DNA of 64,000 bases from Paracoccus caeni (GTDB lineage Bacteria > Pseudomonadota > Alphaproteobacteria > Rhodobacterales > Rhodobacteraceae): positions 558,001 through 622,000 of the forward strand of contig NZ_JAEPRQ010000001.1 in assembly GCF_016629665.1 (NCBI RefSeq). The letters run 5' to 3'. Below, one piece after another: positions 7,592-16,700 of the stretch. Below the pieces are notes generated by a model. The model saw only the letters and a list, made by a program, of their open reading frames with translations, was not told the DNA's origin and did no database searches. Positions within the stretch are counted from its first letter, which is position 1. Each line of letters opens with the position of its first letter. The position numbers and the translations under genes are program-made.

Positions 7592-8359
7592 TCAGGCGCC
7601 GGTTGTCAGCAAGACAGCGGCGGGCAGCAAAAGGGCGATTCCAGATAAGGCAAGCAGGATCAGCGCGATGCGCCTGATGACAGCGGGCGAAATGTTGGGC
7701 GGATAATTGCGCGCGAACCAGGTGGCTGTCAGGACAATCGGTGCGGCGCCCAGAGCGGTGATCAGGAACTGCTTGTCGAAATGGCCGCTTGCGCCGACAA
7801 GGCTCATCCGCACGATCTGTGTGGCGAAGAAAATCGCGATCAGGCTTGTGCGGATCGCATCAAGGGCGAAGGGCTGGCGATAATATTGCCAGATGATCGG
7901 CGGCCCGGAGGTCGCGAACAATCCGCCCATGATCGCGCCCGCAAAGCCGGTGATGCTGAAACTGGCTGAACTGCTGCGAGTTTTCAGGGATTGGCGGCTC
8001 ATTGCGGTCTGGATCGCGGCGCCGGTGATCACCAGCCCCAGAAGCAGCTTCAGCACCGTCAGCGCGCTGCCCGCCAGCCAGCCCAGCAGCAGGAACCCCA
8101 CCACAAGCCCCGGAACCGCGCCCAGCATGGTCCAGCCGAAGGATGCCCGGTCAACGTGACGCCAGTTGCGTCTCAGGATGGTCGAAGTGTTCAGGATCAC
8201 CAGCGCCGAGGTAACGCTGGCCGCGACCGGCAGCGGCATCAGGTCGAACAGCCCCGCCGCCGCCATCAGGATCAGGCCAAGGCCAAAGCCGGTCATCGTC
8301 TGAACCCAAGCGGCGCAGCCCGCCACGATCCAGAAGCAGATGATCGCCGGCGTGATCAC
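7592..8359 (-). CDS. TauE/SafE-family membrane exporter
   Basis: A protein of about 255 residues with eight or so hydrophobic segments. It has the two-fold repeated layout of TauE/SafE proteins, with the marker GFGLGLILMA after the first helix and GFAGAIMGGLFATSGPP at the start of the second half. Family members export sulfite, sulfoacetate or related organic anions. The substrate here is unknown. The frame is open to 8455, but the GTG at 8359 places the start just before the first helix. It overlaps the metG stop region closely (5 nt apart), so it is probably co-transcribed with metG. Confidence 0.8.
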   Translation of the reverse strand: MITPAIICFWIVAGCAAWVQTMTGFGLGLILMAAAGLFDLMPLPVAASVTSALVILNTSTILRRNWRHVDRASFGWTMLGAVPGLVVGFLLLGWLAGSALTVLKLLLGLVITGAAIQTAMSRQSLKTRSSSASFSITGFAGAIMGGLFATSGPPIIWQYYRQPFALDAIRTSLIAIFFATQIVRMSLVGASGHFDKQFLITALGAAPIVLTATWFARNYPPNISPAVIRRIALILLALSGIALLLPAAVLLTTGA

Positions 8360-8363
8360 ATCC

Positions 8364-10082
8364 TTAACCGCGCACGCCCTTGAAACGCTCTTCCCATTCG
8401 GCGCGCTGATCGTCGGTGATCTTGGCGAACAAAACCTCTGGCACGGTGAAGGCATGACCTGCTGGCAATGCCTCCAGCGCCGCTGTCACATCATCGGGCC
8501 AGTCCGCATTATCTGTTCCCATGGCCTGCAGCATCGCGTCCGAAGTGAACGGGATGAACGGCGACGACAACACCGCATAAAGCCGGATCAGATTCAGCCC
8601 AAGGCGCACCTGCATCGCTGCCTTTTCGGGGTCGGTCTTGAAGGTTGACCAAGGGGCGGCTGATTGCAGGTATTCGTTACCCAGAACCCAGATGGCGCGC
8701 AGTTCCGACGCGGATTTGCGGACCTCCATCGCCTGCATGAAGCCTTCATAGGCACGGATACGGGTTGTCAGCGCGTCGAGAAGCTGTTGCTCCTCATCGC
8801 CGTAGCTGCCGCCAGCCGGGATTTCCTCGCCGAATTTCGAGCGGCAGAACTTGGTGATGCGGCTGACGAAATTGCCCAGCACATCGGCCAGATCCTTGTT
8901 CACCGATTGCTGGAAATTCTCCCATGTGAATTCACTGTCACCGGATTCCGGGGCGTGGGACAGCAGCCACCAGCGCCAGTAATCGGCAGGCAGGATCTCC
9001 AGCGCCTGATCCATGAAGACGCCGCGCCCCTGCGAGGTCGAGAACTGGCCGCCGTCATAGGTCAGGTAGTTGAAGGATTTGATGTAATCGACCAGCTTCC
9101 ACGGCTCGCCCGATCCGATGATCGTCGCCGGGAAGGACAGAGTGTGGAAGGGCACGTTATCCTTGCCCATAAACTGGGTGTAGGTGACATCTTCCGCGCC
9201 TTCGTCCAGACGCCACCAGCGGCGCCAGTCGGCATCGGATTTTCCTTCGGAATCAGCCCATTCCGCAGTCGCTGCAATATATTCGATGGGCGCGTCGAAC
9301 CAGACATAGAAGACCTTGCCCTCCATCCCCGGCCAGTCTTGATCGCCGCGTTTCACCGGCACGCCCCAGTGCAGATCGCGGGTGATGCCACGATCCTGCA
9401 AACCGTCGCCGTCATTCAGCCATTTCCGCGCGATCGAGGTGGTCAGGATCGGCCAGTCCTTCTTGCCGTCGATCCATTCGGCGATATCGCCCTTCAGCGT
9501 CGATTGCCGCAGATAAAGGTGCTTCGTCTCGCGCACCTCAAGATTGGTGCTGCCGGAAATGGCGCTGCGCGGATTGATCAGATCGGTCGGATCAAGCTGC
9601 TTGGTGCAATTCTCGCACTGATCGCCGCGCGCCTTGTCATAGCCGCAATTCGGGCAGGTGCCCTCGATGTAACGGTCGGGCAGGAAGCGACCATCGTCGA
9701 TGGAATAGACCTGCTTTTCAGAGACTTCGCGGATATAGCCGTTATCAGCCAACTGGCCTGCGAAATGCTGGGTCAGCACCCGGTTGCGGTCGCTGGAAGA
9801 GCGTCCGTAATGGTCGAAACTCAGCCCGAAACCGGCGGCCAGCGCCGATTGTTCGCCATGCATCCGTGCGCAATAATCCGCGACAGGCTCACCGGTCTTG
9901 GCGGCGGCAAGCTCTGCCGGGGTGCCGTGTTCGTCGGTGGCGCAGATGAACATCACCTCATTGCCGCGTGCGCGCAGGTAGCGGGCATAGGCATCGGCAG
10001 GAAGCTGGGAACCGACGAGGTTCCCCAGATGCTTGATGCCGTTGATGTAAGGCAGGGCAGAGGTGATGAGGTGGCGGGCCAT
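8364..10082 (-). CDS. metG: Methionyl-tRNA synthetase
   Basis: A 572-residue class I aminoacyl-tRNA synthetase that charges tRNA-Met in the cytoplasm. Visible features are the N-terminal [11 protein letters not shown] (the HIGH-type motif HLGN at residues 18-21), a zinc-binding knuckle CPNCGY...CENC near residues 141-160, the KMSKS equivalent FSTSQGRG near 346, and the anticodon-binding helical domain after residue 400 ([10 protein letters not shown]). It lacks the C-terminal tRNA-binding extension found in longer MetG proteins, which is common in alphaproteobacteria. The ATG at 10082 follows AAGGACGC. Confidence 0.97.
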   Translation of the reverse strand: MARHLITSALPYINGIKHLGNLVGSQLPADAYARYLRARGNEVMFICATDEHGTPAELAAAKTGEPVADYCARMHGEQSALAAGFGLSFDHYGRSSSDRNRVLTQHFAGQLADNGYIREVSEKQVYSIDDGRFLPDRYIEGTCPNCGYDKARGDQCENCTKQLDPTDLINPRSAISGSTNLEVRETKHLYLRQSTLKGDIAEWIDGKKDWPILTTSIARKWLNDGDGLQDRGITRDLHWGVPVKRGDQDWPGMEGKVFYVWFDAPIEYIAATAEWADSEGKSDADWRRWWRLDEGAEDVTYTQFMGKDNVPFHTLSFPATIIGSGEPWKLVDYIKSFNYLTYDGGQFSTSQGRGVFMDQALEILPADYWRWWLLSHAPESGDSEFTWENFQQSVNKDLADVLGNFVSRITKFCRSKFGEEIPAGGSYGDEEQQLLDALTTRIRAYEGFMQAMEVRKSASELRAIWVLGNEYLQSAAPWSTFKTDPEKAAMQVRLGLNLIRLYAVLSSPFIPFTSDAMLQAMGTDNADWPDDVTAALEALPAGHAFTVPEVLFAKITDDQRAEWEERFKGVRG

Positions 10083-10227
10083 GATGCGTCCTTGTCAATG
10101 CGCGTGTATGTAGCCCCGTTGCATCGTGAATGAAAGTGGCCGGGTGCCGCTTTGAGGCTTGGCCAAGAAGCGCAACCGACATCAGCCGCAGATCAGGATC
10201 GCCAATCCGGGCTGCGCTGCGGAACGC

Positions 10228-10602
10228 TTATTCTTCGAAGACCTCTTTCGCCAGAAACAGCCCGTTCAGCGCGGCGGGAAATCCGGCATAGACGGCCATT
10301 TGCATCAGGATCTCGGTAATCTCGGTCCGGGTCAGCCCGACATTCAGCCCGGCGCGGATATGGACCCGCAATTGCGGCTGCGCATTCCCCATGGCCGCCA
10401 GCGCCGCGATTGTCGCAATTTCGCGGTCCCGATGGGACAGGCCGGGGCGCGCATAAATATCGCCGAAGGGAAATTCCAGCAGATAGGTGGCGAAATCGGG
10501 GGCGATATCGGCCAGCGCGTCGATCACTGCTTGACCGCCCGATCCGTCAATTTGCGCAAGGTTGCGGTGGCCGCGTTCAAGCCGTGTTTCGGTCGTTGTC
10601 AT
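10228..10602 (-). CDS. Carboxymuconolactone decarboxylase family protein
   Basis: A 124-residue protein with the CMD fold: LSHRDREIATIAALAAMGNAQP, then VHIRAGLNVGLTRTEITEILMQMAVYAGFPAALNG. It resembles 4-carboxymuconolactone decarboxylase (PcaC-like) and lacks the CxxC of AhpD peroxidases. The start at 10602 follows AAAGGA, overlaps the MerR gene by 26 nt and suggests translational coupling. No beta-ketoadipate genes are nearby, so a classical PcaC role is unlikely. It is probably the target enzyme of its MerR partner. Confidence 0.85.
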   Translation of the reverse strand: MTTTETRLERGHRNLAQIDGSGGQAVIDALADIAPDFATYLLEFPFGDIYARPGLSHRDREIATIAALAAMGNAQPQLRVHIRAGLNVGLTRTEITEILMQMAVYAGFPAALNGLFLAKEVFEE

Positions 10603-10957
10603 TGCTGGTCCTTTCCATGTCATATCCGGCGATCTTGCCGTCCAGCACGTCCAGAGTGGCCTGAAGCGAGGTAATCCGTTGCGCCACCAGCGCCCGCCGC
10701 TTTCGCAGAATGTCGGCGCGCTGATCGCTTGTCCCGGCACCCTGCTGACGAAGCCTCGCATAGCGCAGCATTTCGGAAATCGGCATTCCGGCTGCCTTCA
10801 TATGGCCGATGAAGGTGACCCAGATCAGGGTTTCAGGCCCATAATCCCGATGCCCCGAGCCGTCGCGATCCGCGCGCGGCATCAGCCCGATCCGTTCATA
10901 GTAGCGGATCGTATGCGCGGTAAGGCCGCTGCGGTGGGCGAGATCGGATATCTTCAT
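10577..10957 (-). CDS. MerR-family transcriptional regulator (AdhR/NmlR-like)
   Basis: A 126-residue protein. The N-terminal MerR HTH (MKISDLAHRSGLTAHTIRYYERIGLMP) and wing (RDYGPETLIWVTFIGHMKAAGM) are followed by a dimerisation helix. There is no conserved Cys set for metal binding, which points to the aldehyde/electrophile or redox branch. It is first gene of a two-gene operon with the CMD protein. A MerR-type promoter lies just upstream at 10985-11015, so autoregulation is likely. Confidence 0.88.
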   Translation of the reverse strand: MKISDLAHRSGLTAHTIRYYERIGLMPRADRDGSGHRDYGPETLIWVTFIGHMKAAGMPISEMLRYARLRQQGAGTSDQRADILRKRRALVAQRITSLQATLDVLDGKIAGYDMERTSNDNDRNTA

Positions 10958-10984
10958 GGCGTCTGTCCGTGTCGGAAGTCGGGA

Positions 10985-11015
10985 AGGATGCATGTTCGAG
11001 CGTACTCGAAGTCAA
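10985..11015 (-). promoter_or_regulatory. MerR-type promoter/operator for the MerR-CMD operon
   Basis: On the minus strand, TTGACT (-35, 11015-11010) is separated by 19 bp from CATCCT (-10, 10990-10985). The spacer contains the perfect palindrome TTCGAGTACGCTCGAA (10995-11010). The over-long 19-bp spacer with a dyad inside is the hallmark of promoters activated by MerR proteins through DNA twisting. Confidence 0.75.
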
Positions 11016-11168
11016 GCGTCAGAACGAATTTCTGAAAAGGCGGCGCGCCGTAACGTAAAATTAACTATTTATCATGATTTTGTGATTGAATTCGTGAAAC
11101 AGGCTTTACCCGTTGAACGCGAATGTTTATGGCGTCGGGCTATTATCTTACCAAAACGGATGGATTTC

Positions 11169-12215
11169 ATGCAGCCTTCACAAACGCATCAGGTGCAATT
11201 CACCGGAAATGCAAAAACCTTCTTTGGAATTTGGATCGTCAACATCCTGCTTTCGATTGTCACGCTTGGGGTTTACTCGGCATGGGCGAAGGTAAGGACG
11301 AAACGTTATTTCGCACAGAATACGGTGATTGACGGTCGCCATTTCGATTACCATGCGACGGGCGGACAGATTTTTGCCGCTCGCGTGATCATGGTGCTGG
11401 CGCTGATCCCCTTCATGATCCCCTTCGTCAACCTTGTCGCCATTATCGTGCTGCTGTTCGCCTTTCCGTGGCTGCTGAACCGCTCGATTGCGTTCAATGC
11501 GCGGATGACCAGCTTCTCGCGGGTGCGGTTTGGCTTCGAAGGAAGCTATGGCCGCTCGTTCCTCGTGTTCATGCTTTTCCCGCTGCTCAGCGTCTTCACG
11601 CTTTATCTGGCCTATCCTTTCGTGGCGCGTGCCGTGCATCGTTATACGATCGGCGGCCATCGCTACGGCACTGCGCGCTTTGCCTTCGATTCCGGTGTGG
11701 GACCGTTCTACAAGGCGTTCCTGCTGGCAGTCGGTTGGGCGGTTCTGGCGCTTGTCGTGGGCTTCGTAGCCATTGGCGGTATGCAGTTGTTCGAGGAAAT
11801 GGCCTATGCCTCGGCCACGGGGGTTAATCCCGATCCGGCTATCATGGTGCGTTTTGGCCTTCTCTATGTGGTGTTCTTCGCAGCCATCCTGCCCGCGGCC
11901 TTCATCTATCAGGCGTTCCTGCGCAATGCGGTCTATGAAAACACCACGCTTGAGGGTGGGGTCCGCTTCCGCTCGACCGTGACGCCGGTGCAACTGATCT
12001 GGATTGCGATCTCCAGCGCGGTCGTGGCGGTGCTGACGCTTGGCCTGATGCTGCCTTGGGCACGGGTGCGGCTGGCGCGCTATCTGGCACAGAACACGCA
12101 GGTGCTTGCCACCGGTTCGCTGGACGAATTCGTCGGGACCGAGGCGGCGAAGGTCACCGCTCTGGGCGATGCCTATACCGATATCGAAGGCATCGATCTT
12201 GGTGTCGCCATCTGA
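11169..12215 (+). CDS. DUF898 (YjgN-like) membrane protein
   Basis: A 348-residue polytopic membrane protein with two copies of the DUF898 pattern: FTGNAKTFFGIWIVNILLSIVTLG and WAKVRTKRYFAQNT early on, and a second LTLGLMLPWARVRLARYLAQNT near the C-terminus. The function is unknown. The family is often followed by an M48 metalloprotease, as here. The frame is open from 10956, but ATG at 11169 (or 11160) starts the conserved part. Confidence 0.85.
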   Translation: MQPSQTHQVQFTGNAKTFFGIWIVNILLSIVTLGVYSAWAKVRTKRYFAQNTVIDGRHFDYHATGGQIFAARVIMVLALIPFMIPFVNLVAIIVLLFAFPWLLNRSIAFNARMTSFSRVRFGFEGSYGRSFLVFMLFPLLSVFTLYLAYPFVARAVHRYTIGGHRYGTARFAFDSGVGPFYKAFLLAVGWAVLALVVGFVAIGGMQLFEEMAYASATGVNPDPAIMVRFGLLYVVFFAAILPAAFIYQAFLRNAVYENTTLEGGVRFRSTVTPVQLIWIAISSAVVAVLTLGLMLPWARVRLARYLAQNTQVLATGSLDEFVGTEAAKVTALGDAYTDIEGIDLGVAI

Positions 12216-13236
12216 CGTGAAACCCTTTCACGCCGAGGGTCATGCCTATCCACCACTCAGCTCGCGCCGGATTCCGGCGCGGCTGGTCTGGCGGGACGGC
12301 GGGATGGCCCGCCTGCAGGATCATGACGGCAATTTGCTGACGGACGGAGTGCCGCTTGGGATCGAACAGATTCCGGGCGGCCCTTTGCTTGTCGAACTGC
12401 CGGGCGACTGGCAGTTCGAGGCAGCGCCGGGCAGCGATGTCTCGACCCTGCCGGGACCGCGTAAGGGGCGCAGGCTTTCGCGCGCCGAGGCATGGCATCC
12501 GCGGCTTGCGCTGGTGGTTGGCCTCTGCCTGTTCGCGGCATTCGCGATCTGGCGGTGGGGGCTGAGCGTTCTGGTCGCTGTCGCCATGTGGGTGACGCCG
12601 GAAAGCGTGGTCAAGGTGATCGATGCCGGGAACATGGCGGTGATCGACCGCACCTTCGCCGACGACAGCCGGACAAGCGCCGCCCGGCAAAAAGAGGTTC
12701 AGGCGATCTTCGCCAGATTGCGCGAGCAGGCACCGCCCGCGCCTTGGGGCGAATACCGGCTGCTGTTCCGCGATATGCCTGCCATCGGCCCGAACGCTTT
12801 CGCCATGCCGGGCGGCACCGTCGTCGTCACCGATCAGTTGCTGGAACGTTTCGACGATCCCGACGTGATCGCGGGCGTTCTGGGACATGAACTGGCACAT
12901 GTGTCCGAGCGTCACGTTCTGGCGCAGCTTTACCGCGCAGGGACCAGCTATCTGCTGGTGACGTTGATCGCGGGCGATCCCGGCCCCCTGCTGCAGGACA
13001 TGCTGCGAGAGGGGAACCTGCTGCTGTCGCTGTCCTATTCGCGCCACCACGAGGCCGAGGCAGACCGCCTTGGCGTCGCCACCGCAACCGCTGCCGGTTA
13101 CGATGGTGTGGCGCTGGCGCGGTTCTTCGAGGCGCTGGAAGAGGATTTCGGGGCTGATGGTCCAAGCTGGCTCTCGACCCATCCGGCGCATGGCGACAGG
13201 ATTGAGCGGATCAGGGATATGGCGGGGTCGCAGTAA
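12202..13236 (+). CDS. Membrane-anchored M48-family zinc metallopeptidase
   Basis: A protein of about 344 residues. A cytoplasmic or linker N-terminal part of about 90 residues is followed by one membrane helix (LALVVGLCLFAAFAIW), then an M48 peptidase domain with the zinc site HELAH, the upstream FAMPGGTVVVTDQLL and the third ligand in HEAEADRLG. Such proteins degrade or mature envelope proteins. I infer a GTG start at 12202 overlapping the DUF898 stop (another GTG is at 12217), so the two genes are coupled. The C-terminus STHPAHGDRIERI is typical of the family. Confidence 0.85.
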   Translation: MSPSDVKPFHAEGHAYPPLSSRRIPARLVWRDGGMARLQDHDGNLLTDGVPLGIEQIPGGPLLVELPGDWQFEAAPGSDVSTLPGPRKGRRLSRAEAWHPRLALVVGLCLFAAFAIWRWGLSVLVAVAMWVTPESVVKVIDAGNMAVIDRTFADDSRTSAARQKEVQAIFARLREQAPPAPWGEYRLLFRDMPAIGPNAFAMPGGTVVVTDQLLERFDDPDVIAGVLGHELAHVSERHVLAQLYRAGTSYLLVTLIAGDPGPLLQDMLREGNLLLSLSYSRHHEAEADRLGVATATAAGYDGVALARFFEALEEDFGADGPSWLSTHPAHGDRIERIRDMAGSQ

Positions 13237-13306
13237 GCGGTTCCGGCTAGGTACAGACTGTCGCGTCGCAGGGCCGCAACCACATCCGTCTTGGAGGAGC
13301 GTTCAC

Positions 13307-13516
13307 ATGGTCGATACGGTCGCGATTGTCATAACCTTGGGCATATTCGCTCTGATTGCTCTGCTGGTCTATACGATCCGCAGTTCCAAACATCGTGGGC
13401 AGCCGCGTCGTCGCGGTGATGACGGTTATGTGGTATCGGGTGACGGGGTCGCCGCGTCTGACCATTCCAGCAGCTCGGATTCAGGCGATTGCGGCGGGGG
13501 CGGAGGCGGGGACTGA
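13307..13516 (+). CDS. Small membrane protein with Ser/Asp and Cys-Gly6-Asp tail
   Basis: A 69-residue protein. One N-terminal membrane helix (VAIVITLGIFALIALLVYTI) is followed by a basic juxtamembrane stretch and a tail rich in Ser, Asp and Gly that ends SGDCGGGGGGD. GGAGG lies 9 nt before the ATG. The tail resembles Cys/Gly-rich ends seen in other small bacterial membrane proteins. No function is known to me. Confidence 0.75.
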   Translation: MVDTVAIVITLGIFALIALLVYTIRSSKHRGQPRRRGDDGYVVSGDGVAASDHSSSSDSGDCGGGGGGD

Positions 13517-13554
13517 CGCCTTATCTTGGACCGCTCGGATAGGTCGGTCGGCCC

Positions 13555-14556
13555 TTGCCTCTGCCAGCGGAAAGCGACAGCTTCACCCGCATGATACCCG
13601 AATCCGATGTCACCTTCGCAGGCAGCTTTCTTGACCGGGCCGACCATCTGCGCCGCGACGAGGCCGATATCGCCCGCCGCTTGGCCGATCCCGCAAACCG
13701 GGTGCTGCCGTTCTGGCGCGGCAAGGCGCTGTTCGACCTGACCGATGACGGTCCGCGCCTCGCATGGCTGTCGGCAACCGATCCCTTGGTTCGCGACTGC
13801 CCCGAGCCGCCCTTGTTCATGGGCATCGATGACCATGGCCTGTCCCATTTCGCCATCGACGTGTCGCACATCGCACCGCCCGACGAAGCGCCTGCCGAGT
13901 TCGTAGACCGGCAGACGCTGGACCTGAGCGAAAGCCGCAAATTCATCGATCTGCGCGCAATCATGGGCGACATCGCTCATCTTGACGCGGGCATTGCCGC
14001 AGCGGCGAAGGGGATTTTCGAATGGCGGCAAAGCCACCGCTTCTGCGCCAATTGCGGCAATCCGGTGCAGGTCGTCTATGCCGGCTGGCGTTGCGATTGT
14101 CCGGCCTGCGGGCGGCAACATTTCCCGCGCACCGATCCCGTGGTGATCATGCTGGTGCTGGACGGGGATCGGGTGCTGCTGGGCCGACAATCGATCTGGC
14201 CCGAGAAGATGTATTCGCTTCTGGCGGGCTTCATGGAGCCGGGCGAGACCATCGAGCAGGCGGTTCGCCGCGAGGTCTTCGAAGAAACGGGCGTAAGGGT
14301 CGGAGAGGTGCGCTACCTTACCTCGCAGCCCTGGCCGTTTCCGGGGTCGCTAATGATCGGTTGCGTTGGTTGGGCAGAGACGCGCGATATCGTGATTGAT
14401 CCACATGAGCTTGAGGATGCGATCTGGATCGACAAGGCCGAGATTGCGGAGGCTTTGGAGGGACGCCACGACCGAATCGCCCCGGCACGCAAGGGTGCGG
14501 TAGCGCAAATCATGCTGAAAGCATGGGTCGAGGGACTGGCGCCCGGCGCAGACTGA
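13555..14556 (+). CDS. nudC: NAD(+) diphosphatase / RNA deNADding Nudix hydrolase
   Basis: A protein of up to 333 residues. The NudC-type N-terminal domain is followed by the zinc ribbon CANCGN...CPACGR and the Nudix box GFMEPGETIEQAVRREVFEE, then a Trp/Phe-rich C-terminal part (YLTSQPWPFPGSLM) containing the SQPWPFPxS signature that separates NudC from other Nudix proteins. It hydrolyses NAD(H) and removes NAD caps from RNA. The longest frame starts with TTG at 13555 and the first ATG is 13591. Neither has a strong ribosome binding site, so the start is uncertain. Confidence 0.92.
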   Translation: MPLPAESDSFTRMIPESDVTFAGSFLDRADHLRRDEADIARRLADPANRVLPFWRGKALFDLTDDGPRLAWLSATDPLVRDCPEPPLFMGIDDHGLSHFAIDVSHIAPPDEAPAEFVDRQTLDLSESRKFIDLRAIMGDIAHLDAGIAAAAKGIFEWRQSHRFCANCGNPVQVVYAGWRCDCPACGRQHFPRTDPVVIMLVLDGDRVLLGRQSIWPEKMYSLLAGFMEPGETIEQAVRREVFEETGVRVGEVRYLTSQPWPFPGSLMIGCVGWAETRDIVIDPHELEDAIWIDKAEIAEALEGRHDRIAPARKGAVAQIMLKAWVEGLAPGAD

Positions 14557-14561
14557 CGGGA

Positions 14562-15008
14562 TCAGTCAGGCGCGTTTGCAACCGGATCGGAGCGCATGAT
14601 CAGGGCGCGGCGCAGAACCTCATCGACATGCTGTGACAGTGGCAGGTTGCCGGTCAGAACCTGCTGGATCGGCCACCATGCAGCGGCCAGCGCGTCGTCT
14701 GCGGCGACGGGATCGCCGGTTGGATCATCACACAGCACGGCGGCCAGCAGAAAATGATACCGCAACGCACCATCCGGCGCGCGCAGGATCAGGTCCACAT
14801 TGTCCAAATAAAGGCGCGGTGTCGCGATAATCCCGGTCTCTTCGGCTAGTTCGCGCGCGGCAGCGGCAAGCGCAGTTTCACCCGGTTCGACATGGCCGCC
14901 GGGGAAACCCCAAAGGCCCGCATCGGGGGGATTGCGGCGGCGGACCAGCAACACCTCGTCGCCGCGCAGGGTTACCGCAAGCGCGGCAAGGCGCGGGAAA
15001 TGCGCCAC
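14562..15008 (-). CDS. Nudix hydrolase
   Basis: A 148-residue cytoplasmic protein with a full Nudix box ([23 protein letters not shown]) after the substrate strand [10 protein letters not shown]. The [16 protein letters not shown] start matches the ADP-ribose / MutT-like class, but the substrate is not certain. It converges with nudC: the two stop codons are 5 nt apart. It follows gcrA by 4 nt and is probably co-transcribed with it. Confidence 0.88.
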   Translation of the reverse strand: MAHFPRLAALAVTLRGDEVLLVRRRNPPDAGLWGFPGGHVEPGETALAAAARELAEETGIIATPRLYLDNVDLILRAPDGALRYHFLLAAVLCDDPTGDPVAADDALAAAWWPIQQVLTGNLPLSQHVDEVLRRALIMRSDPVANAPD

Positions 15009-15012
15009 AGGA

Positions 15013-15621
15013 TCAGCGGCGACGGTCGCGGCGCGAGCTCATCGGCTGGAAGGCAACGCTGACATGCGCCTCGCAATAGGGTTTACCGGGCTGGCTGGGC
15101 AGGCCGCAGAACCAGAATTTGTCGGTCGCCGGATCGCCGATCGGCCATTTGCAGGTCCGCTCGGTCAATTCCATCAGCGTCAGCTTGCGGGCCTTCTTCT
15201 CGACCTCGCGGACCGAGGCCAGCGCCTCGGGGCTGATCTCATTGGCCGAAGGCTGCGGCGGCAGCGGCTGGCCCGCAGGCACGATGGGGCGGCGTGGAAC
15301 CGGCGTAAACGTCGCAGGTTGCGCGGCCACCGCGGGCTTTTCGGCCGGAGCAGCTTCGGGCTTCGCAGCGGTGGGCTGTGGCTCGGGCTTCGGCGCGGCG
15401 GGTTTCTTTTCGGCCTTTTTCTCGGCAACAGGCTGAGGCGCGGGGGCAGCGGCGGGTGCCGCCTCGGCCTCTTCCGTGCGGTTCGACAGGCCAAGGCGAT
15501 GCACCTTGCCGATGACTGCATTTCGCGTCACGCCGCCAAGCTCCTTGGCGATGGCGCTTGCGGACTGGCCTTCGCCCCACATGCGCTTCAGCGTCTCGAC
15601 GCGTTCATCCGTCCAGGACAT
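15013..15621 (-). CDS. gcrA: GcrA-type cell-cycle regulator
   Basis: A 202-residue protein. The N-terminal [23 protein letters not shown] and [17 protein letters not shown] is diagnostic of GcrA. A long Ala/Pro/Glu/Lys linker follows, and then the C-terminal Cys-containing domain (CKWPIGDP...[15 protein letters not shown]...H) that contacts sigma-70 RNA polymerase. GcrA activates genes with GANTC sites methylated by CcrM. The ATG at 15621 gives the canonical N-terminus. The frame is open further, to 15849, but without homology. Confidence 0.95.
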   Translation of the reverse strand: MSWTDERVETLKRMWGEGQSASAIAKELGGVTRNAVIGKVHRLGLSNRTEEAEAAPAAAPAPQPVAEKKAEKKPAAPKPEPQPTAAKPEAAPAEKPAVAAQPATFTPVPRRPIVPAGQPLPPQPSANEISPEALASVREVEKKARKLTLMELTERTCKWPIGDPATDKFWFCGLPSQPGKPYCEAHVSVAFQPMSSRRDRRR

Positions 15622-15739
15622 GGCTGCCTTTCCGGGCGGATCCGTTCCCGCCGCCCCATCTTGAAACCTGAGAGTAGTCCCGTCAGAAACGGGATGCCGA
15701 GATTTAGCGTCAGCCACGCAGGAATTCAAGGACCGCAGC

Positions 15740-16558
15740 ATGACAAGACCGATCAGCCCCGAGATTTCCCGAATGGGGGTGCGCCGCTTTGGTCGCGTCA
15801 ACTGGCTGGGCCTGTGGACCCTGACCCGCCGCGAGGTGATGCGCTTCATGGCGGTCTGGCAACAGACGCTCTTTGCACCTCTGATGACGGCGGCGCTGTT
15901 CGTGCTGGTCTTTGCGCTGGCATTGGGGCAGGGGCGGGGCGAGGTGATGGGCCTGCCCTATCTGCAATTCCTTGGGCCGGGCATCCTGATGATGACGGTG
16001 ATCCAGAACGCCTTCGCCAATACCTCAAGCTCGATCACCTCGGCCAAGGTGCAGGGAAATATCGTCGATACGCTGATGCCGCCTTTGTCGGCGGCGGAAC
16101 TGCTGACCGGATATCTGGCCGGGTCGGTGGTCCGGGCCGGGCTGGTGGCGGTGGTCATTGGCAGCGGTATGGTGCTGGTGACGGGGGCGGGGATCGCGCA
16201 TCCGGCCTGGGCGGTGACCTTCGTGCTGCTGGCGGCGCTGCTGTTGGGGGGCTTGGGCATCCTTGCCGGCATTCTGGCGCAGAAATTTGACCAGATGGCG
16301 GCGATCAGCAATTTCATCATCACCCCGCTCAGCTTTCTGTCGGGCACCTTCTATTCGGTTCAGGCGCTGCCTGCGCCCTTCGACACGCTGTCCCACTGGA
16401 ACCCGATCTTCTACCTGATCGACGGCGCGCGCTATGGCGTCACCGGGGTCAGCGACGCGCCGCCCCTTCGTGGGCTGGTTATCTGTACCGGCGTGGTGCT
16501 GCTAGTCCTCTATGTCGCATGGCGCTGGCTGAAATCCGGCTACCGGATGAAACCGTGA
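15740..16558 (+). CDS. ABC-2 type transporter permease
   Basis: A 272-residue permease with six membrane segments and the ABC-2 signature PLSFLSGTFYSVQALP in the second half. It resembles YadH-like exporters for drugs or lipopolysaccharide. No ATPase gene is adjacent in this window, so its partner must be encoded elsewhere. It is divergent from gcrA, with a 118-bp shared promoter region. Confidence 0.88.
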   Translation: MTRPISPEISRMGVRRFGRVNWLGLWTLTRREVMRFMAVWQQTLFAPLMTAALFVLVFALALGQGRGEVMGLPYLQFLGPGILMMTVIQNAFANTSSSITSAKVQGNIVDTLMPPLSAAELLTGYLAGSVVRAGLVAVVIGSGMVLVTGAGIAHPAWAVTFVLLAALLLGGLGILAGILAQKFDQMAAISNFIITPLSFLSGTFYSVQALPAPFDTLSHWNPIFYLIDGARYGVTGVSDAPPLRGLVICTGVVLLVLYVAWRWLKSGYRMKP

Positions 16559-16633
16559 TTGCGCGGGGCGATTTTCCGCGCTATGCCCGGTCACATGATC
16601 GCATGGACCGCCTTTACCGCACGCTCCCGACGT

Positions 16634-16646
16634 TGACGTTTCGTCA
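16634..16646 (+). promoter_or_regulatory. Palindrome upstream of argD
   Basis: TGACG-TTT-CGTCA is a perfect 5-bp inverted repeat 55 bp before the argD start. Its position would suit an operator or the 5' region of the argD transcript. The binding protein is unknown. Confidence 0.3.
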
Positions 16647-16700
16647 GCGACCGATCCTTTCTTGCCTTTAAAATCTGTCATGCCATTCGGGGAATCCGCC

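Noticed and set aside
8664..10133. 489-codon open frame opposite metG
   Set aside because: metG is certain on the other strand and carries all family motifs. The opposite frame has none.
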